DNA of 64,000 bases from Chryseobacterium sp. MA9 (GTDB taxonomy: Bacteria; Bacteroidota; Bacteroidia; Flavobacteriales; Weeksellaceae): positions 3,596,001 to 3,660,000 of the forward strand of contig NZ_CP075170.1 in assembly GCF_024399315.1 (NCBI RefSeq), written 5' to 3'. The notes below the pieces were generated by a model. It searched no databases, was not told the DNA's origin, and was given only the letters and a program-made list of their open reading frames with translations. The translations under genes and the position numbers were made by a program. Positions 1 to 6,814 of the stretch are shown piece by piece (the stretch's first letter is position 1; every line of letters starts with the position of its first letter).

Positions 1-1
1 C

Positions 2-1039
2 TTATATTTTATTTCTGATGAGTTTTTGAACAATCTGGTTCAGGATTTCTCTGTTGTCATCAATATAGCTCAATCCGGCCTGTATAAGATTTTCAATATT
101 AGATCTTCTTACGTTATCCATTGCCGGAGATGCGTTCTTCAGTGAAGGATTCAGGCGGTAATAGTTTTTCTGATTTCTCAAACCCAGTGTCTGAAACATC
201 TGTTCCAACTGATAATCTACTGTTTCTGCATTGGCAGACATTAAAATATCAATAATCGGGCTTACCCAGCCAATTTTTCCGGCTTTTTCAAGTTTTTTAA
301 AAGGATAAGGTCTGGCTTCAATTCCTGTTCCGATAGAAACAATAATCATATCATTTACACTCGGATGGTTGGCTTTCTGATGGTTTTTTAAAACCTCTGC
401 AAAAGGAATTTTTCTTGCTTCTGCATAAGCACAGAGGGCAGGATTATTGGCAAACATCCCTCCGTCAATCAGGCTGAAGATCTGTCCATACATGGATTTG
501 ATCTGCACCGGACTAAAATAGGTGGGAGCAGCTGAAGTTGCCCTACAGATATCTTTTACGTAGAAGTTATCTGTGCTGAGGTTAGCATTCCATGAGTTGA
601 AAAGTTTTGCTCTTCTGTTCTCAATATCATAACTTGTTATTAAACATGGTTTTATTAATTCTTTTAGTTCTAAATTTCCAAAAAAGTCATTTAAATTCCT
701 TTCAAGTGATTCCTGTGGAATTTTTTCATTCAATAATCCGAATGGATTAACCAGTCTTTCCCAAAAGGAAACCTGGAAGATATCGCCGCCCTTTTCCGCA
801 TATAATTCTAGTCCTTTCTGAATAGAATATTTTGCTTTTCGGGTTTCGTCGGGACATAGAATAATAGAAGCAATCAGACCTCCGGTACTGCTGCCTGCCA
901 CCAGATCAAAATAATCCCCAAGCTTTGCTGTGGGCTTATCATAATACTGGAGCTGCTCTTCTATGTAACGTAGAATAATGCAGGTGATGATTCCTCTTAT
1001 TCCACCCCCGTCCAAAGAAAGAATGGTTGTCTTTTTCAT
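2..1039 (-). CDS. Patatin-like phospholipase family protein
   Basis: Predicted cytoplasmic lipid acyl hydrolase of 345 aa. The patatin hallmarks are all visible: the glycine-rich oxyanion loop DGGGIRG at residues 10-16, the nucleophile elbow GSSTG at 49-53 with Ser51 as nucleophile, and the dyad aspartate in DGG at 192-194. There is no signal peptide or membrane segment. The stop codon lies at the very edge of the window, so the gene is complete. Its promoter (1165-1202) shares an unusual palindromic architecture with the two promoters of the M15 peptidase upstream, and the inferred leader of about 120 nt contains a 12-bp-arm hairpin. Substrate is unknown. Some bacterial patatins are anti-phage or toxin effectors, but no cyclase or partner gene is visible here, so that role is not claimed. 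Confidence 0.9.
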   Translation of the reverse strand: MKKTTILSLDGGGIRGIITCIILRYIEEQLQYYDKPTAKLGDYFDLVAGSSTGGLIASIILCPDETRKAKYSIQKGLELYAEKGGDIFQVSFWERLVNPFGLLNEKIPQESLERNLNDFFGNLELKELIKPCLITSYDIENRRAKLFNSWNANLSTDNFYVKDICRATSAAPTYFSPVQIKSMYGQIFSLIDGGMFANNPALCAYAEARKIPFAEVLKNHQKANHPSVNDMIIVSIGTGIEARPYPFKKLEKAGKIGWVSPIIDILMSANAETVDYQLEQMFQTLGLRNQKNYYRLNPSLKNASPAMDNVRRSNIENLIQAGLSYIDDNREILNQIVQKLIRNKI

Positions 1040-1088
1040 GTTATTTTTTCATTTTTTTAAAGAAACACTTGGCAACTTTAGACAAGTA

Positions 1089-1123
1089 AAACCAATAGAT
1101 TTCCGAAAAATATCTATTGGTTT
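1089..1123 (-). terminator. Hairpin in the patatin leader (attenuator-like)
   Basis: Two perfect 12-nt arms (1089-1100 and 1112-1123) enclose an 11-nt loop. Read on the minus strand the right arm ends in TTTT, so the structure resembles a weak intrinsic terminator or attenuator. It lies downstream of promoter P1 and upstream of the patatin start, inside the inferred 5' leader. It could also stop read-through from the M15 gene. Confidence 0.45.
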
Positions 1124-1164
1124 CAGCTTATTATAAGGATTGCTTTTGGTGTTTTCTTCTAAAG

Positions 1165-1202
1165 CAAAGATAGACGGAGGAAGCGACAGAACTTGTCGTG
1201 TT
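1165..1202 (-). promoter_or_regulatory. Promoter P1 of the patatin gene with palindromic operator
   Basis: On the minus strand AACACG starts a 20-nt block containing the quasi-palindrome CGACA-N5-TGTCG (1184-1198). The block is followed after exactly 10 nt by the Bacteroidota -7 element TATCTTTG (1165-1172). The same layout with identical spacing occurs at 1806-1843 and 1907-1944. The element is seen directly; operator function is inferred. Confidence 0.65.
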
Positions 1203-1283
1203 ATAAATGATTCTAATTAATTTTATCAAAAAAAATAGCTTTAAACCAGAGGGTTAGTTTTTTTGTGGTTTGATAAATGGAAG

Positions 1284-1784
1284 CTAAAAGACAACATAAT
1301 TCTGCTTATCTCTGGGCATCTTCAGAAGCATTCTCCAGCTGGTTTTTAAAGGACCTTTTTTAGAGGGGATATTCTTTTTTTCGAAGTGGGGAAGGTCTTT
1401 GAAGGTTTTCCAGTTTCCGCCCCAGTCCCAGCCATGTCGGGCAAAGATTTTTACGCACTCATACCAATCAGCAACTTTGTCATTATCCCAATCTTTTGCC
1501 GTATCCCAGCTTACCGTTTTTCGGTCAATCATTAGGCAGATATCTACGGCAAGACCATAATTGTGGATACTTTGTCCTGCCTTGGCATTGGTCACCTTTT
1601 TTGCTGAAGTAATTCTTCCGATTGCATAAAGTTTCTCCTGCTCTTCAAAAGATCTTAATCCCTGGGTAACTCTTATCTTGGCTCTTCCGGTGAGTGCTTC
1701 ATCACATTCCTTTATAATTTGTTTTACTTCATCTCTTACCAACGGATGAAGCTTCTGAATTCGTTCCAAGGTTACTTTGTCCAT
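1284..1784 (-). CDS. M15 family peptidoglycan peptidase (CwlK/endolysin-like)
   Basis: A 166-aa zinc peptidase that would cut peptide stems of peptidoglycan (D-Ala-D-Ala carboxypeptidase or L-Ala-D-Glu endopeptidase type). The M15 zinc site is intact: SIHNYGLAVD at 72-81 supplies His74 and Asp81, and LPHFE near the end supplies His133. The open frame extends eight codons upstream to a TTG at 1808, but the -7 element of promoter P2 (1806-1813) overlaps that TTG, so the ATG at 1784 is the likely start. No signal peptide is apparent, as in many phage-derived endolysins, so export is unclear. Two tandem promoters of the same unusual architecture precede it, and the downstream patatin gene has a third, implying shared control. 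Confidence 0.85.
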   Translation of the reverse strand: MDKVTLERIQKLHPLVRDEVKQIIKECDEALTGRAKIRVTQGLRSFEEQEKLYAIGRITSAKKVTNAKAGQSIHNYGLAVDICLMIDRKTVSWDTAKDWDNDKVADWYECVKIFARHGWDWGGNWKTFKDLPHFEKKNIPSKKGPLKTSWRMLLKMPRDKQNYVVF

Positions 1785-1805
1785 ATTTCTTATTTTGTTA
1801 TGATA

Positions 1806-1843
1806 CAAAAGTATAGAGCAGAAGCGACGAAACTTGACGTGTT
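1806..1843 (-). promoter_or_regulatory. Promoter P2 of the M15 peptidase gene
   Basis: Minus-strand TACTTTTG (-7 element, 1806-1813) is preceded at exactly 10 nt by a 20-nt block, AACACGTCAAGTTTCGTCGC, that is close to the block of P1. Predicted transcription starts around 1802, giving a leader of under 20 nt before the ATG at 1784. Confidence 0.65.
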
Positions 1844-1906
1844 TTATTTAATTTTTTTGGGAATTTCCGGATCCAGGAAAAGTGATTAGATAAATGTTTT
1901 TGAACA

Positions 1907-1944
1907 CAAAATTAAAACACTAATGCGACAAAATGTGTCGTGTT
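1907..1944 (-). promoter_or_regulatory. Promoter P3, upstream tandem promoter of the M15 gene
   Basis: Minus-strand TAATTTTG (1907-1914) is preceded at exactly 10 nt by AACACGACACATTTTGTCGC, which contains CGACA-N5-TGTCG (1926-1940). No other gene lies between it and the M15 peptidase, so it probably drives that gene together with P2. Confidence 0.6.
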
Positions 1945-2028
1945 TAAGAATTTTATTTATTTGTTTTTCAGACTGTTAAATATGATGTTAATTATGGTGT
2001 AAAAGATTATTTTATTCTTTAAAAACTC

Positions 2029-2036
2029 TAATTTTG
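2029..2036 (+). promoter_or_regulatory. -7 promoter element of umuC
   Basis: TAATTTTG matches the Bacteroidota -7 consensus TAnnTTTG and lies 25 nt before the umuC ATG. No clear -33 TTG is seen, and no copy of the P1-P3 palindrome is found at the matching spacing on this strand. Confidence 0.5.
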
Positions 2037-2061
2037 TGTAGATATTTATCATGTAATTGTC

Positions 2062-3333
2062 ATGTATGCACTCGTAGATTGTAATAACTTTTTTGTTTCA
2101 TGTGAAAGGACTTTAGATCCTGATCTTGAGGGCAAACCTGTTGTGGTTCTTTCCAACAACGATGGGTGTGTTGTATCCAGAAGTAAAGAAGCAAAAGATC
2201 TGGGAATTCCCATGGCAGCCCCGGCATTCAAGTACAAGGAGCTTTTTCAAAAGTATGATGTGAAAAGTTTTTCTGCAAAATTTGAATTGTATAATTATAA
2301 AAGTCAGCAAGTGATCAATATTGCCAAATCCTATGTTCTTGATTATGAAGTTTACAGTATTGATGAGCTTTTCCTTGATTTAACAGGGTTTAAGTATATT
2401 GATATTTATGAATATTGTTCTCAAATCAAAAAAGAGATTGATGAGAAGGAAAATATTCCTGTAAGTATCGGAATTGCTCCCACTAAGACTTTATGCAAAG
2501 TTGCGAATAGAATTGTAAAAGATTTTCCGGATAATTTTAACGGGGTTTATATTCTGGATACTCCTGAAAAAATTGAAAAGGCACTGAAGTGGCTTAATAT
2601 CGGAGACGTTTGGGGAATAGGAAGAAGACTGGCCGTTAAAATGAACGATAGTGGCGTCTATAAAGCCTGGGATCTTCTTCAGAAACCTGAAATATGGGTT
2701 AGGAAGATAATGGGAATTCATGGAGTAAGGATGATCAATGAGCTGAAGGGAATTCGTCAGCTGGAACTGGACGCTCCTTCTCCTAAAAAATCTATTGCTG
2801 TTACCCGAAGCTTTATGCAGATGCTTACAAAAAAAGAAGAAGTAAGGGAAAGAGTAGAAACTTTTGGAATGTACTGCTCAGAAAGATTAAGAAAGCAGAA
2901 TACCTGTTGTAAAATGATTACCGTTTTTGTACAGACCAACCGTTTTAGAAAAGATCTGCCTGAATACAGAAATGCAATGACCCGGATTCTTTCCAATCCT
3001 ACCAATTCATCAATCTTAATAGGAAGAGTGGTTAATGAACTTTTCGAAGCTGTTTACAGAGATGGATTTCATTATAAAAGAGCAGGGGTGATGGTGAATG
3101 ATTTTGTACCCGAAGATCAGAGACAGATCAGTCTTTTCGAGGAAGACATACAAAATCAGCATCTTCCCGTGATGAAAGCCATGGATGCCATGAACCGGAA
3201 ATTTGGGAAGGATAAAGTCCGCCTTGGAAGCATGAGTGGTGAAAACACCTTTGGACGTGCAAAACTGTCTCCGGAATATGAAGCTTTCCTGAAAAAAAAC
3301 ACATTGCCAGAAGCTAACTTCAGATTTCATTAG
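2062..3333 (+). CDS. umuC: Y-family DNA polymerase V catalytic subunit (UmuC-like)
   Basis: Translesion DNA polymerase of 423 aa, the usual UmuC length. The catalytic carboxylates are visible: Asp6 in the N-terminal DCNNFFVSCER motif and Asp101/Glu102 in YSIDE. Palm and fingers are followed by the thumb helix-hairpin-helix region (about 175-240), the little finger, and a C-terminal DUF4113-like segment that includes the motif QISLFEE. It would bypass lesions at stalled forks. No umuD or lexA-like partner is adjacent: the neighbours are an M15 peptidase (divergent) and a YdeI-type protein. A processing or regulatory partner must therefore be elsewhere or absent. Damage-inducible regulation is likely by family, but no SOS box is recognisable. 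Confidence 0.93.
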   Translation: MYALVDCNNFFVSCERTLDPDLEGKPVVVLSNNDGCVVSRSKEAKDLGIPMAAPAFKYKELFQKYDVKSFSAKFELYNYKSQQVINIAKSYVLDYEVYSIDELFLDLTGFKYIDIYEYCSQIKKEIDEKENIPVSIGIAPTKTLCKVANRIVKDFPDNFNGVYILDTPEKIEKALKWLNIGDVWGIGRRLAVKMNDSGVYKAWDLLQKPEIWVRKIMGIHGVRMINELKGIRQLELDAPSPKKSIAVTRSFMQMLTKKEEVRERVETFGMYCSERLRKQNTCCKMITVFVQTNRFRKDLPEYRNAMTRILSNPTNSSILIGRVVNELFEAVYRDGFHYKRAGVMVNDFVPEDQRQISLFEEDIQNQHLPVMKAMDAMNRKFGKDKVRLGSMSGENTFGRAKLSPEYEAFLKKNTLPEANFRFH

Positions 3334-3369
3334 GAATTATTTTAATTCAAAAATTCTGCTTTTTTTTTA

Positions 3370-3496
3370 ATGAAAAGTAAAACATTTAAAATCAGTTACT
3401 TATATTATTATTGAGGAATCTGAAACCGGGAAAGTATTGAAGGAAGGTCAAAATGTATCATATACTGAGCTTATGGCTGCCCTTCAGGCATTTTAA
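3370..3496 (+). pseudogene. Possible frameshifted small gene
   Basis: An ATG at 3370 opens a frame that stops after 14 codons in a run of TAT/ATT triplets. A shifted frame then continues for 32 codons (3398-3493) to a TAA at 3494, reading like ordinary protein (IIIEESETGKVLKEGQNVSY and on). Joining the two frames would give a protein of about 42 aa. The repeat-rich break suggests slippage. No family is recognised; it may be a decayed gene or chance. Confidence 0.25.
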
Positions 3497-3524
3497 AGAT
3501 TAGGATATGTATGTGTAATTAGAT

Positions 3525-4136
3525 TTACTTTCTTTCATATTTCCAGTTTCTTCCCTTACCTTCGGCTATCCATTCCAGAGACTGTTCCATTCTTTTATTT
3601 CTGGTGGTTTCTGTTTTGGCTTCCGTAATCCAGGAAATATATTCCTTTCTGAAGGACGGGGAAGCCTTTCCAAAAATTTCCAGCGCTTCAGGTCGAGCAT
3701 CTAGGGCTGACTGAAAATAGTCAGGGATTTCCATTTCTGTTTTGGAAGGTGCGGCCTTCTTCATCGTAACTCCCATATCTGTAAGATCCATGGCTTCTTT
3801 AATCGCTTTTTTAAGCTGAGGTTTTGACGGAAGATCTTCAATCCTTGTTACTTTTCCTAAGCTGAACATTGAGCTTCTTTCAGCTGTTGTTTCTATCTCC
3901 TTTAATGTTTTCATCTCCTGATGCAGCCAGAATCCAAGGCTGCAATACTGCTTGAAAGCTGTAATGGAACAAAGAATTTTTCCTTTATACATGAACGTAG
4001 GAAACTTCCATTTGATTGCTTCTTCTGCATCCGGGCAGACTTCGTGAATTGTTTCACGGAGATAATTTAAGATAGGTCTTGCAAAATCCGGAGATTTTTC
4101 AATGTATTCATCAACTTTTACGCTGTGTTTATCCAT
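3525..4136 (-). CDS. YdeI/OmdA family protein with DUF1801 domain
   Basis: A 203-aa soluble protein with two recognisable parts. Residues about 1-110 form a DUF1801 (YdhG-like) domain with the typical IKWKFPTFMYKGKILCSI core. The C-terminal part has the YdeI/OmpD-associated (OmdA) signature, with the helix around SFRKEYISWITEAK followed by TRNKRMEQSLEWIAEGK. The biochemical role of the family is not established; homologues have been linked to bacteriocin tolerance. It starts 5 nt after the stop of the upstream serine hydrolase gene, so the two are probably co-transcribed (hydrolase first). Confidence 0.82.
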   Translation of the reverse strand: MDKHSVKVDEYIEKSPDFARPILNYLRETIHEVCPDAEEAIKWKFPTFMYKGKILCSITAFKQYCSLGFWLHQEMKTLKEIETTAERSSMFSLGKVTRIEDLPSKPQLKKAIKEAMDLTDMGVTMKKAAPSKTEMEIPDYFQSALDARPEALEIFGKASPSFRKEYISWITEAKTETTRNKRMEQSLEWIAEGKGRNWKYERK

Positions 4137-4141
4137 AGTGT

Positions 4142-5275
4142 TTATTGGAATAATTGTACAATTTCGTTCACAAAGAATTTTACCTGATCAGGTCTTCCTC
4201 TGTCATTTTTAGGGTTGTTGGAGTAGCTCCCGGTTTTTACAATAACAATATTGTGTTCAGGAACCATAATGATATACTGTCCCTGTAATCCGAGGAAATA
4301 ATAATGTTTGATGGGGTTGTCGTGGTTGATCCACAGCCCCATTCCATAAATGTTTTCAGATTTTTCAGTAGGAGTTCTCATTTGTTCAATGAAGTCAGCA
4401 TTGAGAATCTGTTGATCCCCGGCTTTTCCATCATTCAGAAACAACTGTCCCAGCTTAGCAAAATCTCTTGCATTGGAATGAATGCAGCAATACGTTTTTT
4501 CCATTCCATAATCGTCTGTACTCCATTTGGCATTCTGTTCCATTCCCAAAGGAATCCAGAATTTTTCTGATAAATAGCTCGCTAATGGTTGGTTCATGGC
4601 CTTTCGGAGAGCAAAACCAAGAAGCTGTGTGGAACCGCTCTGGTATTCGAATCTTGTTCCCGGTTCTTCTTTAAATTTTCTTGAGAATACAGCTTTTACA
4701 AGGCTTTTTCCATAATAAGCTTTGGCATTGGGAAGAAACGGATTATTGTAATTTTCATCCCAGTCCAGCCCGGATTCCATTTGGGCCAGGTTTTTAAGGG
4801 TAACCTGATTTCCAAATGTTTTATTTTTAAATTCCGGATAAAAATCAGATAACTTTTCATCAATACTAGAGATAATGCCTTCTTCCAATGCTTTTCCCAA
4901 CAGCATGACAGTTACTGCTTTTGCCATCGAAAAAGAATTGGTTTGTGAAAGCTGATTATAGCCATCCCAATATTGCTCATGAAGAATTTTTCCATTCCGA
5001 ATTACAACAAAAGCTGCTGTTCTGGAGTGTTTTAAGTTGTCAACTAAATGTTTAGGTAAATCTTTTTTGTTATAATCCGGATCTTCTTCCCAGAGTTTAG
5101 GTTCTTCTGTGGCAATAGGATTGCTTGGGAAAAGATTTCCGTCATCAATATGTGCACTTGATTTTCCTTTAAGATAGGTTTTGGAAATACCACTAAATAA
5201 ATAATCATATCCCAGAAGATAAGCAGCTGCCGCCCCGGCTACAGCTCCGCCTATCATGTACTTTAGTATTCTCAT
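4142..5275 (-). CDS. Serine hydrolase, class C beta-lactamase/DD-peptidase fold
   Basis: A 377-aa member of the beta-lactamase-related serine hydrolase family. The catalytic SxxK is SMAK at 116-119 (Ser116, Lys119) and the second motif YQS is at 211-213. The N-terminal hydrophobic stretch (about 6-27, rich in Ala/Gly) looks like a membrane anchor or signal, so the enzyme probably acts in the periplasm. Proteins of this kind include esterases, D-aminopeptidases and 6-aminohexanoate-dimer hydrolase-like enzymes, so substrate cannot be told from sequence. It is first in a two-gene unit with the YdeI-like protein, 5 nt apart. Confidence 0.85.
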   Translation of the reverse strand: MRILKYMIGGAVAGAAAAYLLGYDYLFSGISKTYLKGKSSAHIDDGNLFPSNPIATEEPKLWEEDPDYNKKDLPKHLVDNLKHSRTAAFVVIRNGKILHEQYWDGYNQLSQTNSFSMAKAVTVMLLGKALEEGIISSIDEKLSDFYPEFKNKTFGNQVTLKNLAQMESGLDWDENYNNPFLPNAKAYYGKSLVKAVFSRKFKEEPGTRFEYQSGSTQLLGFALRKAMNQPLASYLSEKFWIPLGMEQNAKWSTDDYGMEKTYCCIHSNARDFAKLGQLFLNDGKAGDQQILNADFIEQMRTPTEKSENIYGMGLWINHDNPIKHYYFLGLQGQYIIMVPEHNIVIVKTGSYSNNPKNDRGRPDQVKFFVNEIVQLFQ

Positions 5276-5348
5276 TTTTTCATAAATGGGTCTTTAACAA
5301 ATTTAGAATAATTTGACTATAAAAATTAAAATGAATCATCAAATAAGT

Positions 5349-5356
5349 TATTTTTG
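5349..5356 (+). promoter_or_regulatory. -7 promoter element of the M48 protease gene
   Basis: TATTTTTG matches TAnnTTTG and ends 9 nt before the ATG at 5366. It overlaps the TTG at 5354 of the longest open frame, so that TTG would be at or upstream of the transcription start. The mRNA leader would be only a few nucleotides. Confidence 0.5.
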
Positions 5357-5365
5357 TTCTTATTG

Positions 5366-6703
5366 ATGAAAACTATGACCAGAAAACTTATTGTATTGGG
5401 GTACTTCCTATTTTCAATCATGGGAATGGCCCAGATTTATAAACCGATAGATACTGCAGATTATATACAGAGGAAAGCTTTTTTAAAGAGTTTTGAAGGG
5501 AATAATGAAGCAACTGTAAAGAAGTTAAGATCTCAGTATTCCGGAAAAACAGGCTCTGAATTATCCAAAATCTATAAAGAATTCGGAACAGATTTTCAAA
5601 AGCAGGTGAAGAATAAGGATTTTATTTTTAAATCTGAATTTGAAACCAGTATACAGTCTGTAATCCAGCGTCTTAAAAGAAATAATCCTAAAATCCCTCA
5701 GGACCTGAAAATTCTGATCGCAAAAGACAATACTCCCAATGCTTACTGCCTTGCTGACGGAACTTTTGTAATCAATATGGGGCTTTACAGCTGGCTCAAT
5801 AATGAGGAGCAGATTGCAGCTGTGATTTCCCATGAACTGGGGCATAAAATAGAAGAACATTCCCTGAAAACCTTTTTAAAAATTCTCGAACAGGATAAAT
5901 TGGATAAAGTACTGGTTCAGAATATAAAATCAACCACTACAAGCCACAGCCAGAGCCAGAATCAGAAAGCTTTTGATATCTTTAAAAATACAGTGTATAA
6001 AAAAGGCGTGGAAAAAAGGCAAAGCGAAATGCAGGCGGATTCTTTAGGGTATGTTATTTTTAAAAATAGTGATTTTAAGAAAGCAGAATTTGTAAATGCG
6101 CTTCAGAGACTGCAGGATTTTGATACTATTTCACCAAGAGAGCTGAAGATGGAAACGTATAAAAAGCTTTTTAACCTTCCAAAGCAGGCTTTTAATGAAA
6201 AATGGATGAAGAAAGAAGACTTTTCACTGTACAATTATAATTTCTACAAAGAAAAGCTGAACAAAGATTCCCTTGCATCACACCCTGAAGTGTCCAGAAG
6301 AATTGAGATGCTTAAAAAAACATTTGTAGAACTTAAAAGTCCAATTGCTCCGGAAAAACCTTCGGATCTGTTTGTAACATTAAAGAAAACAGCTAGAATG
6401 GAAATTTTGCCCAACTATTTCCACTCGGAAGACTATGGACAGGGAATTTATGCGGCCATGCAGTTTCTGCAGGATGAAGAAGAAGAAAAATATTATAAAA
6501 GCTGGTTGGGAAGATGCTTTTCCAAAATATATGAAGCTAGAAAAAATTATAATCTGAACCGGTATCTGGACCGGATAGAACCTAAAAATCAAAGTGAAAG
6601 CTATCAACAGTTCCTGAACTTTATGTGGAACTTAAGCCTTGATGAAATAAAAAATATTGCAGATTATTATCAGACGAATGAAACTATAGCAAAAGCAAAC
6701 TGA
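5366..6703 (+). CDS. Secreted M48 family zinc metalloprotease
   Basis: A 445-aa protein from the ATG at 5366; an in-frame ATG at 5375 is equally possible, and the upstream TTG at 5354 is rejected because it overlaps the promoter. A signal peptide ends near GMAQ (residue 23). The protease core has HELGH at 156-160 (zinc ligands His156 and His160, catalytic Glu157) and a downstream EMQADSLG motif supplying the third ligand, as in BepA/Oma1-type M48 enzymes. The large C-terminal region (about 270-445) is helical and unassigned. It would act in the periplasm, probably in envelope protein quality control by family analogy. Confidence 0.87.
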   Translation: MKTMTRKLIVLGYFLFSIMGMAQIYKPIDTADYIQRKAFLKSFEGNNEATVKKLRSQYSGKTGSELSKIYKEFGTDFQKQVKNKDFIFKSEFETSIQSVIQRLKRNNPKIPQDLKILIAKDNTPNAYCLADGTFVINMGLYSWLNNEEQIAAVISHELGHKIEEHSLKTFLKILEQDKLDKVLVQNIKSTTTSHSQSQNQKAFDIFKNTVYKKGVEKRQSEMQADSLGYVIFKNSDFKKAEFVNALQRLQDFDTISPRELKMETYKKLFNLPKQAFNEKWMKKEDFSLYNYNFYKEKLNKDSLASHPEVSRRIEMLKKTFVELKSPIAPEKPSDLFVTLKKTARMEILPNYFHSEDYGQGIYAAMQFLQDEEEEKYYKSWLGRCFSKIYEARKNYNLNRYLDRIEPKNQSESYQQFLNFMWNLSLDEIKNIADYYQTNETIAKAN

Positions 6704-6706
6704 TTT

Positions 6707-6772
6707 TAATAGGAACGGGTTTTAGCCCGGTTTAGCATAATAAAAAATTCAACTGGCTTTAGCCAAAACTTT
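6707..6772 (+). repeat. Dispersed intergenic repeat, copy 1 (double TTTA hairpin)
   Basis: The stretch contains AATAGGAACGGGTTTTAGCC at 6708-6727, then about 20 AT-rich bases, then ACTGGCTTTAGCCAAAAC. Two small hairpins with a shared design (CGGG-TTTTA-CCCG-like and TGGC-TTTA-GCCA) are present. An inverted second copy lies at 24340-24410. Such repeats look like REP elements; function unknown. Confidence 0.6.
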
Positions 6773-6812
6773 AAAAAGAAGAATCCTGATCTGCATCAGG
6801 ATTCTTCTTTTT
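6773..6812. terminator. Bidirectional terminator between the M48 gene and the next gene
   Basis: Perfect 18-nt arms (6773-6790 and 6795-6812) with loop CTGC and A/T runs on both flanks. It serves the convergent M48 protease gene (+) and the secreted protein gene at 6815 (-). Confidence 0.9.
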
Positions 6813-6814
6813 TA

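Noticed and set aside
2..1039. CBASS phospholipase effector (CapV-like)
   Set aside because: No cGAS-like cyclase or ancillary genes are adjacent; the neighbour is an M15 peptidase.
2049..2310. Short minus-strand frames over the umuC start
   Set aside because: Shadows of umuC, whose catalytic motifs are intact.
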